A stretch of DNA of 56,146 nt from an uncultured Eubacteriales bacterium (GTDB lineage Bacteria; Bacillota; Clostridia; Oscillospirales; CAG-272). Made by a program: the position numbers and the translations under genes. The notes under the pieces were generated by a model. It was not told the origin of the DNA and searched no databases. It saw only the letters and a list, made by a program, of their open reading frames with translations. The stretch spans positions 1 through 56,146 of the forward strand of contig CAKRMZ010000006.1 in the NCBI GenBank assembly GCA_934365155.1. Direction: 5' to 3'. This document shows, piece by piece, positions 26,112-34,138 of the stretch (position 1 is the first letter of the stretch; each line of letters starts with the position of its first letter).

Positions 26112-26137
26112 AATACATGCCGCTTAAAAAAAGTCTT
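26112..26137. other. Inverted repeat between asd and the rpiR-type gene
   Basis: TTAAGCGGCA/TGCCGCTTAA with a 6-nt loop. Read on the minus strand, the T-run precedes the stem rather than following it, so it is not a canonical terminator for asd. It could be an RNA-processing hairpin or a regulator site. Confidence 0.45.
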
Positions 26138-26144
26138 CGCGTGT

Positions 26145-27224
26145 TTAGTCAAAATAACCCTTGGCAGCCAAAAGCTCTGCAATCAAAACTGCACCGCCTG
26201 CTGCACCTCTTAAGGTGTTGTGTGCTAAACCGATAAATTTGTAATCATAGATGGTGTCTTCGCGAAGTCTGCCTGCCGTGACACCCATGCCGCCGTAAAT
26301 ATCGCGGTCCAATGCGGTTTGCGGGCGGTTATCTTCTTCGAAATAAGTAATAAACTGTTCCGGGGCAGAGGGCAAATGCAATGCCTGAGGAGCACCGGAA
26401 TAGTTTTTCCAAGCGGAAACAATTTGCTCTTTGGTCGGCTTGTTTTTGAACTTTACAAATACAGCTCCCATATGTCCGTCAGTAACGGGAACACGGATGC
26501 ACTGTGCGGTGAATTTTACCTGATCATTGTTTTTGATCACGCCGTTCTCTAAGCTTCCCCATATTTTTAACGGCTCTTTTTCGCTTTTCTCTTCTTCTCC
26601 GCCGATATAAGGAATCACATTGTCAATCATTTCAGGCCATTCACGGAATGTTTTTCCGGCGCCGGAAATTGCCTGGTAGGTGGTGACGACCACTTCGTAA
26701 GGTTCATACGGCAAGAGCGCTGTCAGCATAGGAACATAGCATTGAATGGAGCAGTTGGGTTTTACGGCGATAAAGCCTTTTTTAGTGCCCAGCCGCTTTC
26801 TTTGACTTTCAATTACCTGCAAATGGTCATCGTTGATTTCCGGAATTACCATGGGAACATCCGGCGTAGCTCTGTGGGCAGAGTTGTTGGAAACTACCGG
26901 GATTTCGGCCTTGGCATAGCGTTCCTCCAAAGCGCGGATTTCGTCTTTTTTCATATCGACGGCACAAAAAACAAAATCGCAATTTTGCTTGAGTGTATCA
27001 ATATCGGTTGCACTGATTACAGTCATATCTGCGGCATAACTCGGAACAGGTACGGACATTTTCCAACGGCCTTCTACTGCTTCGGAATACGATTTCCCCG
27101 CAGAACGCGGACTGGCCGCAAGGACGGTCACGTCAAAATAGGGATGATTATCCAGCAGGGTTGCAAATCTTTGACCGACCATACCGGTAGCTCCGACGAT
27201 TCCGGCTCTCCATTTTTTCTGCAT
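26145..27224 (-). CDS. asd: Aspartate-semialdehyde dehydrogenase
   Basis: Reduces aspartyl phosphate to the semialdehyde for lysine, methionine, threonine and diaminopimelate synthesis. The 359-residue protein has the NADP-binding 'GIVGATGMVGQRF' at the N-terminus, 'VSNNSAHR' and the catalytic Cys in 'KPNCSIQC'. The 'KPNCS' context, the 'DGHMGAVFVKF' block and the length fit the archaeal/fungal-like ASADH subfamily rather than the E. coli type. GAGGTGATC is a good ribosome site, and an unusually perfect promoter lies upstream. Confidence 0.92.
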   Translation of the reverse strand: MQKKWRAGIVGATGMVGQRFATLLDNHPYFDVTVLAASPRSAGKSYSEAVEGRWKMSVPVPSYAADMTVISATDIDTLKQNCDFVFCAVDMKKDEIRALEERYAKAEIPVVSNNSAHRATPDVPMVIPEINDDHLQVIESQRKRLGTKKGFIAVKPNCSIQCYVPMLTALLPYEPYEVVVTTYQAISGAGKTFREWPEMIDNVIPYIGGEEEKSEKEPLKIWGSLENGVIKNNDQVKFTAQCIRVPVTDGHMGAVFVKFKNKPTKEQIVSAWKNYSGAPQALHLPSAPEQFITYFEEDNRPQTALDRDIYGGMGVTAGRLREDTIYDYKFIGLAHNTLRGAAGGAVLIAELLAAKGYFD

Positions 27225-27283
27225 ATCTGATCACCTCGAAAGTTGTATTTTTACAAATAGAATTAGATTTGATTAATATAACA

Positions 27284-27312
27284 ATTATATCAGCAGTTTA
27301 AGCTTTTGTCAA
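27284..27312 (-). promoter_or_regulatory. Consensus sigma-A promoter of asd
   Basis: On the minus strand, TTGACA (27312-27307), a 17-nt spacer and TATAAT (27289-27284), a perfect match, about 60 nt upstream of the asd start. Confidence 0.85.
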
Positions 27313-27333
27313 ATATTAAATAGTGAAAAAATA

Positions 27334-27362
27334 TTGCATTATTTCACAGAATACGATATAAT
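27334..27362 (+). promoter_or_regulatory. Sigma-A promoter of argS
   Basis: TTGCAT (27334-27339), 17-nt spacer and TATAAT (27357-27362); divergent from the asd promoter 22 nt away. Confidence 0.75.
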
Positions 27363-27422
27363 ATCTAATTAGTAATAAATTAACCGTAAAAATATGTAAA
27401 ATTCAAGGAAATGGATAAAAAT

Positions 27423-29147
27423 ATGACGTTCCAAAAGATACGGATTGCCGAGGCGATTGCCCAAAAAATTAATACACTGCTTGAAAATGCAGATTATGAC
27501 TGCAAGATGGTCGTTGAATTGCTTGAATACCCTCCGGATGCATCTATGGGGGATGTAGCACTTCCTTGCTTTAAGCTTTCCCGGCTGTTTCGGCGTCCTC
27601 CCGCACTGATTGCCGACCAATTGGCCGAAGGATTGCAGATAGACGGAATTTCTCAAATCCAGTCGGTAAACGGATATCTGAATTTTTTTGCAGACCGGAT
27701 GGCCGTATCGCAGACAGTTCTCTCGGATATTTCGAAAAAGGGAGCACGCTACGGCGGTACTGATGACGGCTGCGGAAAGACCGTTGTTTTGGATTATTCT
27801 TCTCCCAATGTAGCAAAGCCGTTCCATATCGGACATCTCGGTACGACGGTGATCGGACACTCACTGAAAAAGCTGTTTGCCTTTAACGGATATCACTGCA
27901 TCGGAATTAACTATCTCGGAGACTGGGGCACGCAGTTTGGAAAACTGATTGTTGCCTATCGCAAATGGGGCTCCAAGGAGCAGATTGAGCAAGAGGGCAT
28001 CGACGGACTGGTGAGTCTCTATGTGCGGTTTCATCATGAAGCGGAAGAAAATCAAGAGCTTGAGAATGAGGCCAGAGCGGAATTCACAAAGCTTGAGCAT
28101 GGCGACGAAGAAAATCTGGCGCTTTGGAAGTGGTTTATTCATATCAGTGTTGAGGAATATGAAAAAACATATCGCCAACTGGGCATAGAGTTTGATAGCT
28201 GGAAGGGCGAAAGCTTTTATACGGATAAAATGCCGGCGGTAATCGAAGAATTGCGTCAGAAAAATATGATGAAAATCGATGACGGCGCGTCGATTATCGA
28301 CCTTTCCGAATACAATATGCCGCCGTGTCTGATTCTGAAAAGAGATGGTTCTTCCCTGTATCCCACCCGCGACATTGCCGCGGCTATCTATCGTAAAAAT
28401 ACATATCATTTTGATAAATGCGTATATGTTACCTCTGCCGGACAGAGCCTGCACTTTGCTCAATGGTTTAAGGTGATTGAACTGATGGGATATGATTGGG
28501 CAAACGAATTGGTACATGTGCCGTACGGCACGGTCAGCATTAACGGCGCGAAACTGGCGACACGTACCGGTAATGTGATTTTATTGAGAGACCTTTTCGA
28601 TATGGCTGTGGAAAAGGTATTGGAAGTTATGAATGAGAAAAACCCGGACTTAGAAAACAAACAACAGGTTGCACAGGATGTCGGAGTCAGCGCGGTCATC
28701 TTTTATTATCTTTCCAATAACCGCCTAAAGGATATCAATTTTGTACTGGAGGATGCACTTTCGTTTGAAGGAAATACCGGACCGTATGTGCAATATACCT
28801 ATGCGCGTGCATGCAGTATTTTGTCGAAAGCGCCTGATTTCAAAGCTTTTGAAGCCGGTGATACAGGCAATGTGACGGTGAGCGACGAGGAATATGAGCT
28901 CATTAAAACCTTAGGCCTTTTCCCGGAAAGGGTAGCTGCCGCATTGCGTGAATATGAGCCGTCGATCATAACCCGCTATATTTTGGATGTAGCGACTGCA
29001 TTCAATCGCTTTTATCACAATGAAAAGATTTTGGGCGCGGAAAATGCTTCGGAGCGCTCTTTCCGAATTGCTCTGACTGCAGCAACAAAAACCGTCCTTG
29101 GAAATGCTTTTGATTTAATTTGTATCAAACGAACCGAAAAAATTTGA
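27423..29147 (+). CDS. argS: Arginyl-tRNA synthetase
   Basis: Class I synthetase charging tRNA-Arg. It has an N-terminal additional domain (about 1-105), the HIGH motif in 'PNVAKPFHIGHLG' and a C-terminal DALR anticodon-binding domain (about 455-574). The KMSKS loop is degenerate, as in many ArgRS ('LATRTGNVI'). An in-frame ATG at 27411 directly abuts the AAGGAA element with no spacing, so I prefer ATG 27423 although its spacing is long. I see no T-box in the leader. yebC follows 22 nt later. Confidence 0.94.
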   Translation: MTFQKIRIAEAIAQKINTLLENADYDCKMVVELLEYPPDASMGDVALPCFKLSRLFRRPPALIADQLAEGLQIDGISQIQSVNGYLNFFADRMAVSQTVLSDISKKGARYGGTDDGCGKTVVLDYSSPNVAKPFHIGHLGTTVIGHSLKKLFAFNGYHCIGINYLGDWGTQFGKLIVAYRKWGSKEQIEQEGIDGLVSLYVRFHHEAEENQELENEARAEFTKLEHGDEENLALWKWFIHISVEEYEKTYRQLGIEFDSWKGESFYTDKMPAVIEELRQKNMMKIDDGASIIDLSEYNMPPCLILKRDGSSLYPTRDIAAAIYRKNTYHFDKCVYVTSAGQSLHFAQWFKVIELMGYDWANELVHVPYGTVSINGAKLATRTGNVILLRDLFDMAVEKVLEVMNEKNPDLENKQQVAQDVGVSAVIFYYLSNNRLKDINFVLEDALSFEGNTGPYVQYTYARACSILSKAPDFKAFEAGDTGNVTVSDEEYELIKTLGLFPERVAAALREYEPSIITRYILDVATAFNRFYHNEKILGAENASERSFRIALTAATKTVLGNAFDLICIKRTEKI

Positions 29148-29169
29148 AAAAAATGGGAGATTTTCGATA

Positions 29170-29892
29170 ATGTCTGGACACTCAAAATGGAAAAATATTA
29201 TGCATAAAAAAGAGAAAACCGATGCGCAGAGAGCAAAGGTTTTCACAAAAATCGGAAAAGAAATGGCGATTGCCGTCAAGGCAGGAGGTCCGGATCCGAC
29301 TTCCAATGCGCGGCTGAGAGATTTGATTGCCAAGGCAAAAAGCAACAATGTGCCGAATGATAATATTGAGCGTGTTATTAAGAAGGCCTCCGGTGACGAT
29401 AATGTGATTTATGAGGAAATCTGTTATGAGGGCTACGGTCCGTCCGGAGTTGCCGTAATCGTTGAGGCTGCGACGGATAATCGCAACCGTACCGCTTCGG
29501 ATGTACGGCATTATTTTGATAAATTCGGCGGAAAATTGGGACAGAACGGTTGCGTCAGTTATTTGTTTACTGCTCGCGGAATTATTGTAGTTGATCGTGA
29601 AAAGGCAGATGAAGATCAATTGATGGAGGATGCATTGGAGGCAGGAGCTGTGGATTTTTCAGCTTCGGAGGATGTATTTGAAATCGAAACGGAGCCGAAC
29701 GATTTGTATGCGGTCAGTGACGCATTGGCTCAAAAGGGATATAGCTTTGAATCAGTGGAAGTCGAAAAGGTTCCTTCTACCTATGTGAAGCTTGAAAATG
29801 AAGATGATATTAAATTTATGAATTTGCTTTTGGAACATTTGGAAGATAACGATGATGTGCAGGACGTCTGGCACAACTGGGAGCAGGAATAA
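29170..29892 (+). CDS. yebC: YebC/PmpR-family protein
   Basis: Conserved 240-residue protein of the YebC/TACO1 family, with the signature 'MSGHSKWKNIMHKKEKTDAQ' at the N-terminus and 'GPSGVAVIVEAATDNRNRT' in the middle. Family members act as transcription regulators, and more recent work on the family links them to translation of difficult sequences. It is close behind argS and likely co-transcribed. A GGGAG site precedes the ATG and a terminator follows 20 nt after the stop. Confidence 0.93.
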   Translation: MSGHSKWKNIMHKKEKTDAQRAKVFTKIGKEMAIAVKAGGPDPTSNARLRDLIAKAKSNNVPNDNIERVIKKASGDDNVIYEEICYEGYGPSGVAVIVEAATDNRNRTASDVRHYFDKFGGKLGQNGCVSYLFTARGIIVVDREKADEDQLMEDALEAGAVDFSASEDVFEIETEPNDLYAVSDALAQKGYSFESVEVEKVPSTYVKLENEDDIKFMNLLLEHLEDNDDVQDVWHNWEQE

Positions 29893-29911
29893 TCAATTTT
29901 TTCGGCTGAAG

Positions 29912-29955
29912 AACGGCTGGTTTTCTGAAAGCATACAGAAAATCAGCCGTTTTAC
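29912..29955 (+). terminator. Terminator after argS-yebC
   Basis: AACGGCTGGTTTTCTG/CAGAAAATCAGCCGTT, a 16-bp stem with one G-T pair and an 8-nt loop; the stem ends in GTTTTAC. Confidence 0.82.
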
Positions 29956-30005
29956 TTTCGAATTGTCATGGTTTTGATAAAATCTAACAAAATTCGATCA
30001 AACTA

Positions 30006-30034
30006 TTGACAATTTATTCATATATATATATCAT
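30006..30034 (+). promoter_or_regulatory. Promoter of the zinc-ribbon protein pair
   Basis: TTGACA (30006-30011), 17-nt spacer, TATCAT (30029-30034), embedded in an AT-alternating tract (30020-30046). The leader to the start codon is about 140 nt and holds an imperfect GC-rich hairpin at about 30112-30140. Confidence 0.6.
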
Positions 30035-30178
30035 ATATATATCATAGAATGTATAAAAAGTTGTGCGACATGCCGGCTTTCGTACATTTTTTAAGAGGGA
30101 AGGCATGCATATGACGCTGCTTTCGGAGCGGCAGGCGTTATCATGAATGCACAAGAATAATAGTCGGGAGGTGAAAAA

Positions 30179-30514
30179 ATGAAGTATTGTACGCATTGCG
30201 GTGCCGAAATCCTTGACGACGCGATCATTTGTGTTAAATGCGGTTGCAAAGTCGAGCCCGAAAAAACGGTTGTTATTCAAAACCAAGATGATGACACGAT
30301 GAACACCGTTATAAAAATCTTTTTGATTTTGGGCTGTATCGCGCAAGGCTGGCTACTTGTTCCTTTAGCATGGTGTATTCCTATTACGGTATCTATTTTT
30401 CATGCCATGCGTGACAAACGGCCGATTAGCACAGGCTTAAAAATCTGTACATTGCTGTTTGTTAATTTGGTGGCGGGAATTTGCCTGTTATGTAAGAATG
30501 ATAATAATATGTAA
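30179..30514 (+). CDS. Small zinc-ribbon membrane protein
   Basis: A 111-residue protein of unknown function. The N-terminus forms a zinc ribbon (Cys4, Cys7, Cys18, Cys21), followed by a short charged linker and two membrane segments (about 42-66 and 80-105). GGGAGGTG precedes the ATG. The zinc ribbon is similar to that of the next protein (MKYCTHCG versus MKYCSKCG), so the two arose from a shared module. Such proteins are common in Firmicutes but no activity is assigned. Confidence 0.78.
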   Translation: MKYCTHCGAEILDDAIICVKCGCKVEPEKTVVIQNQDDDTMNTVIKIFLILGCIAQGWLLVPLAWCIPITVSIFHAMRDKRPISTGLKICTLLFVNLVAGICLLCKNDNNM

Positions 30515-30526
30515 CGGAGGAAGATT

Positions 30527-31030
30527 ATGAAATACTGTTCTAAATGCGGTAAAGAAGTCAGCGACGAAGCGGATGTTTGCTTGAATTGCGGTTGCAGTTT
30601 AAACAGCAAGCCGAATGTAAGTGCTCCCCCTGTCGGAAAATTGAAAACCAATCGAAGCCTCTTGAAATATATTCTGTTGTCGATCATTACGTTCGGCATT
30701 TACGGTTTGGTCGTAATGTCCAATGTCAGCACGGATATCAACACGATTGCAAGCAGATACGACGGCAAAAAAACAATGCACTATTGTTTGGTTGTGTTTA
30801 TTTTTGCCGGCCTGACTTTAGGAATTGTTCCGCTTGTTTGGCATCACAGAATTTCCAATAGAATCGGCAACGAATTGAAACGCAGAGGCATTTCTTATAA
30901 TTTCAGCGCAAGCACATACTGGCTATGGAATATTTTAGGCAGTATGATTGTTATCGGTCCGTTTGTTTATACCCACAAGATGCTGAAATCTATGAATCTT
31001 CTTGCAGAGAATTATAACATCAACGGCTAA
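30527..31030 (+). CDS. Zinc-ribbon DUF4234-type membrane protein
   Basis: The 167-residue protein has an N-terminal zinc ribbon (Cys4, Cys7, Cys18, Cys21), a linker, then a DUF4234-like membrane region: 'SIITFGIYGLVVMSNVSTDI' (about 47-66), a second hydrophobic segment (about 85-105) and a third (about 130-148). DUF4234 proteins have no known function. The gene starts 12 nt after the previous one with a CGGAGGA site, and a double terminator follows. Confidence 0.8.
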   Translation: MKYCSKCGKEVSDEADVCLNCGCSLNSKPNVSAPPVGKLKTNRSLLKYILLSIITFGIYGLVVMSNVSTDINTIASRYDGKKTMHYCLVVFIFAGLTLGIVPLVWHHRISNRIGNELKRRGISYNFSASTYWLWNILGSMIVIGPFVYTHKMLKSMNLLAENYNING

Positions 31031-31047
31031 TCTTTATTTTTACATAA

Positions 31048-31078
31048 GAGCGTACAGAGTGCTTTCTGTACGCTCTTT
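31048..31078 (+). terminator. Terminator after the zinc-ribbon pair
   Basis: GAGCGTACAGA/TCTGTACGCTC, an 11-bp perfect stem with a 6-nt loop, followed by TTT. Confidence 0.8.
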
Positions 31079-31127
31079 GTTATCTGCTTTAGGAAGTACA
31101 TTTTATAAATAGAGGCTGATTGATAGC

Positions 31128-31183
31128 ATCGAAAAACAGAACCCGGTCAGGAAATTCCGACCGGGTTCTGTTTTTCGATTTTT
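31128..31183. terminator. Strong bidirectional terminator
   Basis: ATCGAAAAACAGAACCCGGTC pairs with its near-perfect complement ending in TTTTTCGAT, then TTTTT. It backs up the preceding terminator and also ends the small minus-strand gene at 31223. Confidence 0.88.
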
Positions 31184-31222
31184 GTGTTGCGCCGTGTTGC
31201 CGTTTTGTGAGCGGGTGCATAC

Positions 31223-31417
31223 TTATTCCATCTGATTTAATGAATCTACAAAATTGCGCATTTCGTTTTTGGATTGGATGGAACGGGATTTTTCGATAAC
31301 GTTGTTTTTTTGTTCATTGCTCATTTTTGAAAAAGCATTCAGGGCAGGGATATTTTGCGCTAAAGCCATTCCGAAGCCGAGCGGTGCAGCAGAAAGTTTT
31401 TCGTCGCCTTGATTCAT
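31223..31417 (-). CDS. Small uncharacterised protein
   Basis: A 64-residue soluble protein. Its sequence 'APLGFGMALAQNIPALNAF' followed by 'MSNEQKNNVIEKSRSIQS' and 'EMRNFVDSL' resembles small hypothetical proteins I have seen in clostridial genomes, so it is probably real. A GAGG ribosome site and a dedicated terminator support expression. It is divergent from spoIIR across 141 bp. On its strand GTATA (31476-31472) and an A-rich -10-like element 15 nt downstream give a partial sigma-F/G match. Function unknown. Confidence 0.68.
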   Translation of the reverse strand: MNQGDEKLSAAPLGFGMALAQNIPALNAFSKMSNEQKNNVIEKSRSIQSKNEMRNFVDSLNQME

Positions 31418-31558
31418 AAAGCCTCATTCTTCTCCCTTTTTTATTTTATTTTGTGACGAAAAGGGAAACCATATACTTGGAAAAAATATCCATATGCTGA
31501 ATAATGCATTGATAATCCGTGCATAATGAATTCAAACAAATATTGACAGGGGTACAAA

Positions 31559-32221
31559 ATGAAATCAGAGAGAAAAGATTGGGTTCCGTCCGTTTTTAAA
31601 ATTTGCATTTGTGCATTGATCGGAATATTGATTTTTACGGCCTTGCCGATTAACGGAGAAGAAGAAATTTACGAGAAGTTAGTTCGGCTGCATGTTATCG
31701 CTAACTCTGACTCAGAGAACGATCAATCGTTAAAACTGAAGGTCCGCGATTCGGTAATTTCCGATATCGGCTCTGAAATTTCAGAATTTCAAAGTGCAGA
31801 AGAAGCCGAAGTGTGGTTAAATGCAAACCGAAATCGGATTGAAAGAAGTGCTTTGGAAGCAATTGAGAGAGAAGGCTATGATTATCCGGTGACCGTAAAA
31901 CTGGGACAGGAGATATACCCGAGGCGAGTTTATGAAAATGTCACTTTGCCGGCGGGAGAATATTACTCGGTTCGGGTATGTATCGGAGAAGCGGAGGGAA
32001 AAAATTGGTGGTGTGTGCTTTTTCCCCCTTTGTGTCGAAATGTAGCAATGCCCGAAGCGGATGCCGAGACATTTGCCGGGGTGAGCGGAATGCTTAAGAA
32101 CGCCGGTCTCGGCGAAGAACCGATTCAATTGATCACGGAACCGCAAAAGCCGAAATATGTGCTGAAATTCAGAGTTTTGGAAATCATTGACTCATGGATC
32201 CATGGCTTCCATAAAAATTAA
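31559..32221 (+). CDS. spoIIR: Stage II sporulation protein R
   Basis: Signal protein secreted from the forespore that triggers SpoIIGA to process pro-sigma-E in the mother cell. The 220-residue protein has an N-terminal signal or anchor segment (about 13-30), the family motif 'LVRLHVIANSDSENDQSLKLKVRD' region and 'GKNWWCVLFPPLC' near the C-terminus. A GGAAAAAATA element at 31479-31488 matches the sigma-F -10 consensus, but I find no matching -35, so forespore control is only suggested. AGGGG precedes the ATG. Confidence 0.93.
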   Translation: MKSERKDWVPSVFKICICALIGILIFTALPINGEEEIYEKLVRLHVIANSDSENDQSLKLKVRDSVISDIGSEISEFQSAEEAEVWLNANRNRIERSALEAIEREGYDYPVTVKLGQEIYPRRVYENVTLPAGEYYSVRVCIGEAEGKNWWCVLFPPLCRNVAMPEADAETFAGVSGMLKNAGLGEEPIQLITEPQKPKYVLKFRVLEIIDSWIHGFHKN

Positions 32222-32231
32222 GAGAATATAA

Positions 32232-32276
32232 AAATCATGCAAAAGCGTTGATCGGAACAGTAGCTTTTGCATGATT
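32232..32276. terminator. Hairpin between spoIIR and pepD
   Basis: AATCATGCAAAAGC/GCTTTTGCATGATT, a 14-bp perfect stem with a 16-nt loop, between convergent genes. No long T-run follows on either strand, so termination efficiency is uncertain. Confidence 0.55.
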
Positions 32277-32285
32277 CCGGAAAGT

Positions 32286-33740
32286 TTAATGAAGTTTTTT
32301 CAACATAAGGACTAAGGTATCCCATATCTTTTTCAGGGACGGTACATTCAGGCTTTCGCTCGGCGTGTGGACATTTTTTAATGTCGGACCGATGGAGATG
32401 GCGGAAATATGGGGAATTCGAGCTTTCAATATACCGCATTCCAGTCCTGCGTGGATGGTATAAATATGCGGGTCGGTTCCATAGAGCTCGCGGTATGCGT
32501 CGCAATAAACCTTTTCAATTTGGCTGTTTTTTTCATAATCCCACCCGGGATAAAAAGCAAAATCCTGCGTCTTAGCACCGAAAACATCAGCAAGAATATG
32601 CAGCTTTTCAGCGGTGTCATGCATCAGCGATTCCCTGGGAGAGCGGAGACTGAATCCCAAAACGGCATCATTGTCTTGCATATAGAGGACACCGAAATTT
32701 ACAGAGGATTCTATGAATTCCGGAATGTCGGGATTCCTCTTTAAAACGCCCTGCGGGCATAGATTGAGAAGTGAGATCAATTTTTTGGAATCCGAAGAAT
32801 CAATGCATTGCGAGGGAATTGATGCAGGCAATAGTCGAATGCTGAGATTTCGGTCGCAGTCGACAAGTTCTTCATCGAGTTCGGAGCGAAAATCGCAGAG
32901 GGCCTTGTTTAATGTTTGAATATCGGCTTTCGAGATGAAATCGGCACTGCTTTCGATGCTGATTGCATTGTCCTTGCTGCCGCCTTTTACGGAGATTAGC
33001 TGCAGGGGTTCGATCCGGTTGAAACGATAGAGAATCTTTCCGAGCAGCTTGGATGCATTCTGCCGTCCTAAGTGAATATCCGTGCCGCTGTGCCCGCCCA
33101 TCAGTCCGCTGATATGAACCGTGAAGCTTTGCGACTCTTCGGGAGCGGCTGCTTTTGAAATCGGCATCCGAATATCCGTTCTCATACCGCCGCTGCAGCC
33201 GACACATCCATACCCCTCTTCTTCACTGTCGAGATTAATCAGGATATCGGCGTGGCAAAGGCTGTAGTCAAAGGCATCGGCTCCGAGCAGCCCGATTTCT
33301 TCCGATGAAGTAAAGAGGGCTTCAATGTCCGGGTGCTGCAGCGTTTTATCTTCCAACACAGCAAGTATCAGTGCGACGGCAATGCCGTTGTCGGCTCCGA
33401 GTGTGGTACCGTCTGCATGGATCTCATCTCCATCGAAAATCAGGTGGATGGGATCTGAATCGAAGTTATGTTCGGATGAAAAAAGCTTTTCGCAAACCAT
33501 ATCCGTGTGTCCTTGCAGCATTACAACGGGTGAATGCTCGTATCCCGTGCTGTGCGGCTTTCGAATCAAAACATTGTTCATGGAATCTCGATGGTAGGAT
33601 AAATGGTGCTTGTTTGCAAAATTGCAGAGATAATCCGCAATTTTCTCTTCTTTACCGGACATGCGGGGAATTGCACAGATTTCTTCAAAATAATGCAATA
33701 CGTTTTGAATGGGGAGATTTTGAAAACAAAAAGGCGTCAT
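32286..33740 (-). CDS. pepD: Aminoacyl-histidine dipeptidase (M20 family)
   Basis: Cytosolic zinc dipeptidase of 484 residues. Metal ligands and catalytic residues are seen in 'QGHTDMVCE', 'LGADNGIAVA', 'LFTSSEEIGLLGADAF' and the C-terminal 'YTIHAGLECGI'. The lid domain (about 200-385) includes 'GLMGGHSGTDIHLGRQNA'. Length and motifs fit PepD rather than the shorter PepT. A CGGAGGA site precedes the ATG and a clear promoter lies about 50 nt upstream. Confidence 0.93.
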   Translation of the reverse strand: MTPFCFQNLPIQNVLHYFEEICAIPRMSGKEEKIADYLCNFANKHHLSYHRDSMNNVLIRKPHSTGYEHSPVVMLQGHTDMVCEKLFSSEHNFDSDPIHLIFDGDEIHADGTTLGADNGIAVALILAVLEDKTLQHPDIEALFTSSEEIGLLGADAFDYSLCHADILINLDSEEEGYGCVGCSGGMRTDIRMPISKAAAPEESQSFTVHISGLMGGHSGTDIHLGRQNASKLLGKILYRFNRIEPLQLISVKGGSKDNAISIESSADFISKADIQTLNKALCDFRSELDEELVDCDRNLSIRLLPASIPSQCIDSSDSKKLISLLNLCPQGVLKRNPDIPEFIESSVNFGVLYMQDNDAVLGFSLRSPRESLMHDTAEKLHILADVFGAKTQDFAFYPGWDYEKNSQIEKVYCDAYRELYGTDPHIYTIHAGLECGILKARIPHISAISIGPTLKNVHTPSESLNVPSLKKIWDTLVLMLKKLH

Positions 33741-33788
33741 TGCTGTTCCTCCGAGAGATAAGTGATGTTTAAATGAATTCTACTAACA

Positions 33789-33817
33789 AGTATATCACGA
33801 AATTTAAAAACTTACAA
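33789..33817 (-). promoter_or_regulatory. Sigma-A promoter of pepD
   Basis: On the minus strand, TTGTAA (33817-33812), 17-nt spacer, TATACT (33794-33789). It lies downstream of the 33854-33888 hairpin, so pepD does not depend on read-through. Confidence 0.7.
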
Positions 33818-33849
33818 AAAATATTTTGTCTTATCTCGATATCAGTAAA

Positions 33850-34103
33850 AAATAAAAGCTTTTTCGGGCCCGGCCCGAAAAAGCTTTTTAAAATATTTAG
33901 ACTGATGTGTTATTTGTTTTTGATTGCTTCGCTTCGCAATTTAATATAACCTAAAGAAATCTTGTGAATTTTGAAACGTGAAATGAGTTTATGTATGTAT
34001 GCAAGTAGGGAGAAAATCAATGAATGCCAACGGTATCATTCCTTTCTCATCTGAGCTGTATTGAAAGAGAAGCAAGTGCTAAAATCTATTTACTCCTCTT
34101 TTC
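33850..34103 (-). ncRNA. Putative small RNA or micro-gene transcript
   Basis: A minus-strand promoter (34138-34110) and a perfect terminator (33888-33854) bound a transcript of about 250 nt with no annotated gene. Near its 5' end, ATTGAAAAGAGGAG can pair with CTTCTCTTTCAAT about 20 nt later, which would hide a GAGGAG element. A TTG-started frame of 36 codons (34020-33910) runs almost to the terminator, encoding a basic, Lys/Ile-rich peptide, but lacks a well-placed ribosome site. I do not recognise the RNA as 6S, SRP, tmRNA or RNase P. Confidence 0.45.
33854..33888 (-). terminator. Perfect 16-bp hairpin terminator
   Basis: AAAAGCTTTTTCGGGC/GCCCGAAAAAGCTTTT with a 3-nt loop. On the minus strand it is followed by ATTTTTT; on the plus strand by T and then A residues. 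It is between two divergent genes, so it must end some other transcript. Confidence 0.85.
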
Positions 34104-34109
34104 AATTTC

Positions 34110-34138
34110 AGTATAATGGGATATCCGCGAAAAGTCAA
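34110..34138 (-). promoter_or_regulatory. Orphan sigma-A promoter facing pepD
   Basis: On the minus strand, TTGACT (34138-34133), exactly 17 nt, TATACT (34115-34110). Its -35 box lies in the left arm of the inverted repeat at 34135-34186. Confidence 0.7.

Noticed and set aside
26112..26137. Hairpin as terminator of asd
   Set aside because: Read in the asd direction the T-run precedes the stem instead of following it.
27363..27422. T-box leader in front of argS
   Set aside because: The leader is only about 55 nt, far too short for the T-box stem set, and has no terminator/antiterminator pair.
30015..30046. AT-alternating tract as a tandem repeat or origin element
   Set aside because: It is short and overlaps the spacer and -10 of a good promoter; no DnaA boxes are seen around it.
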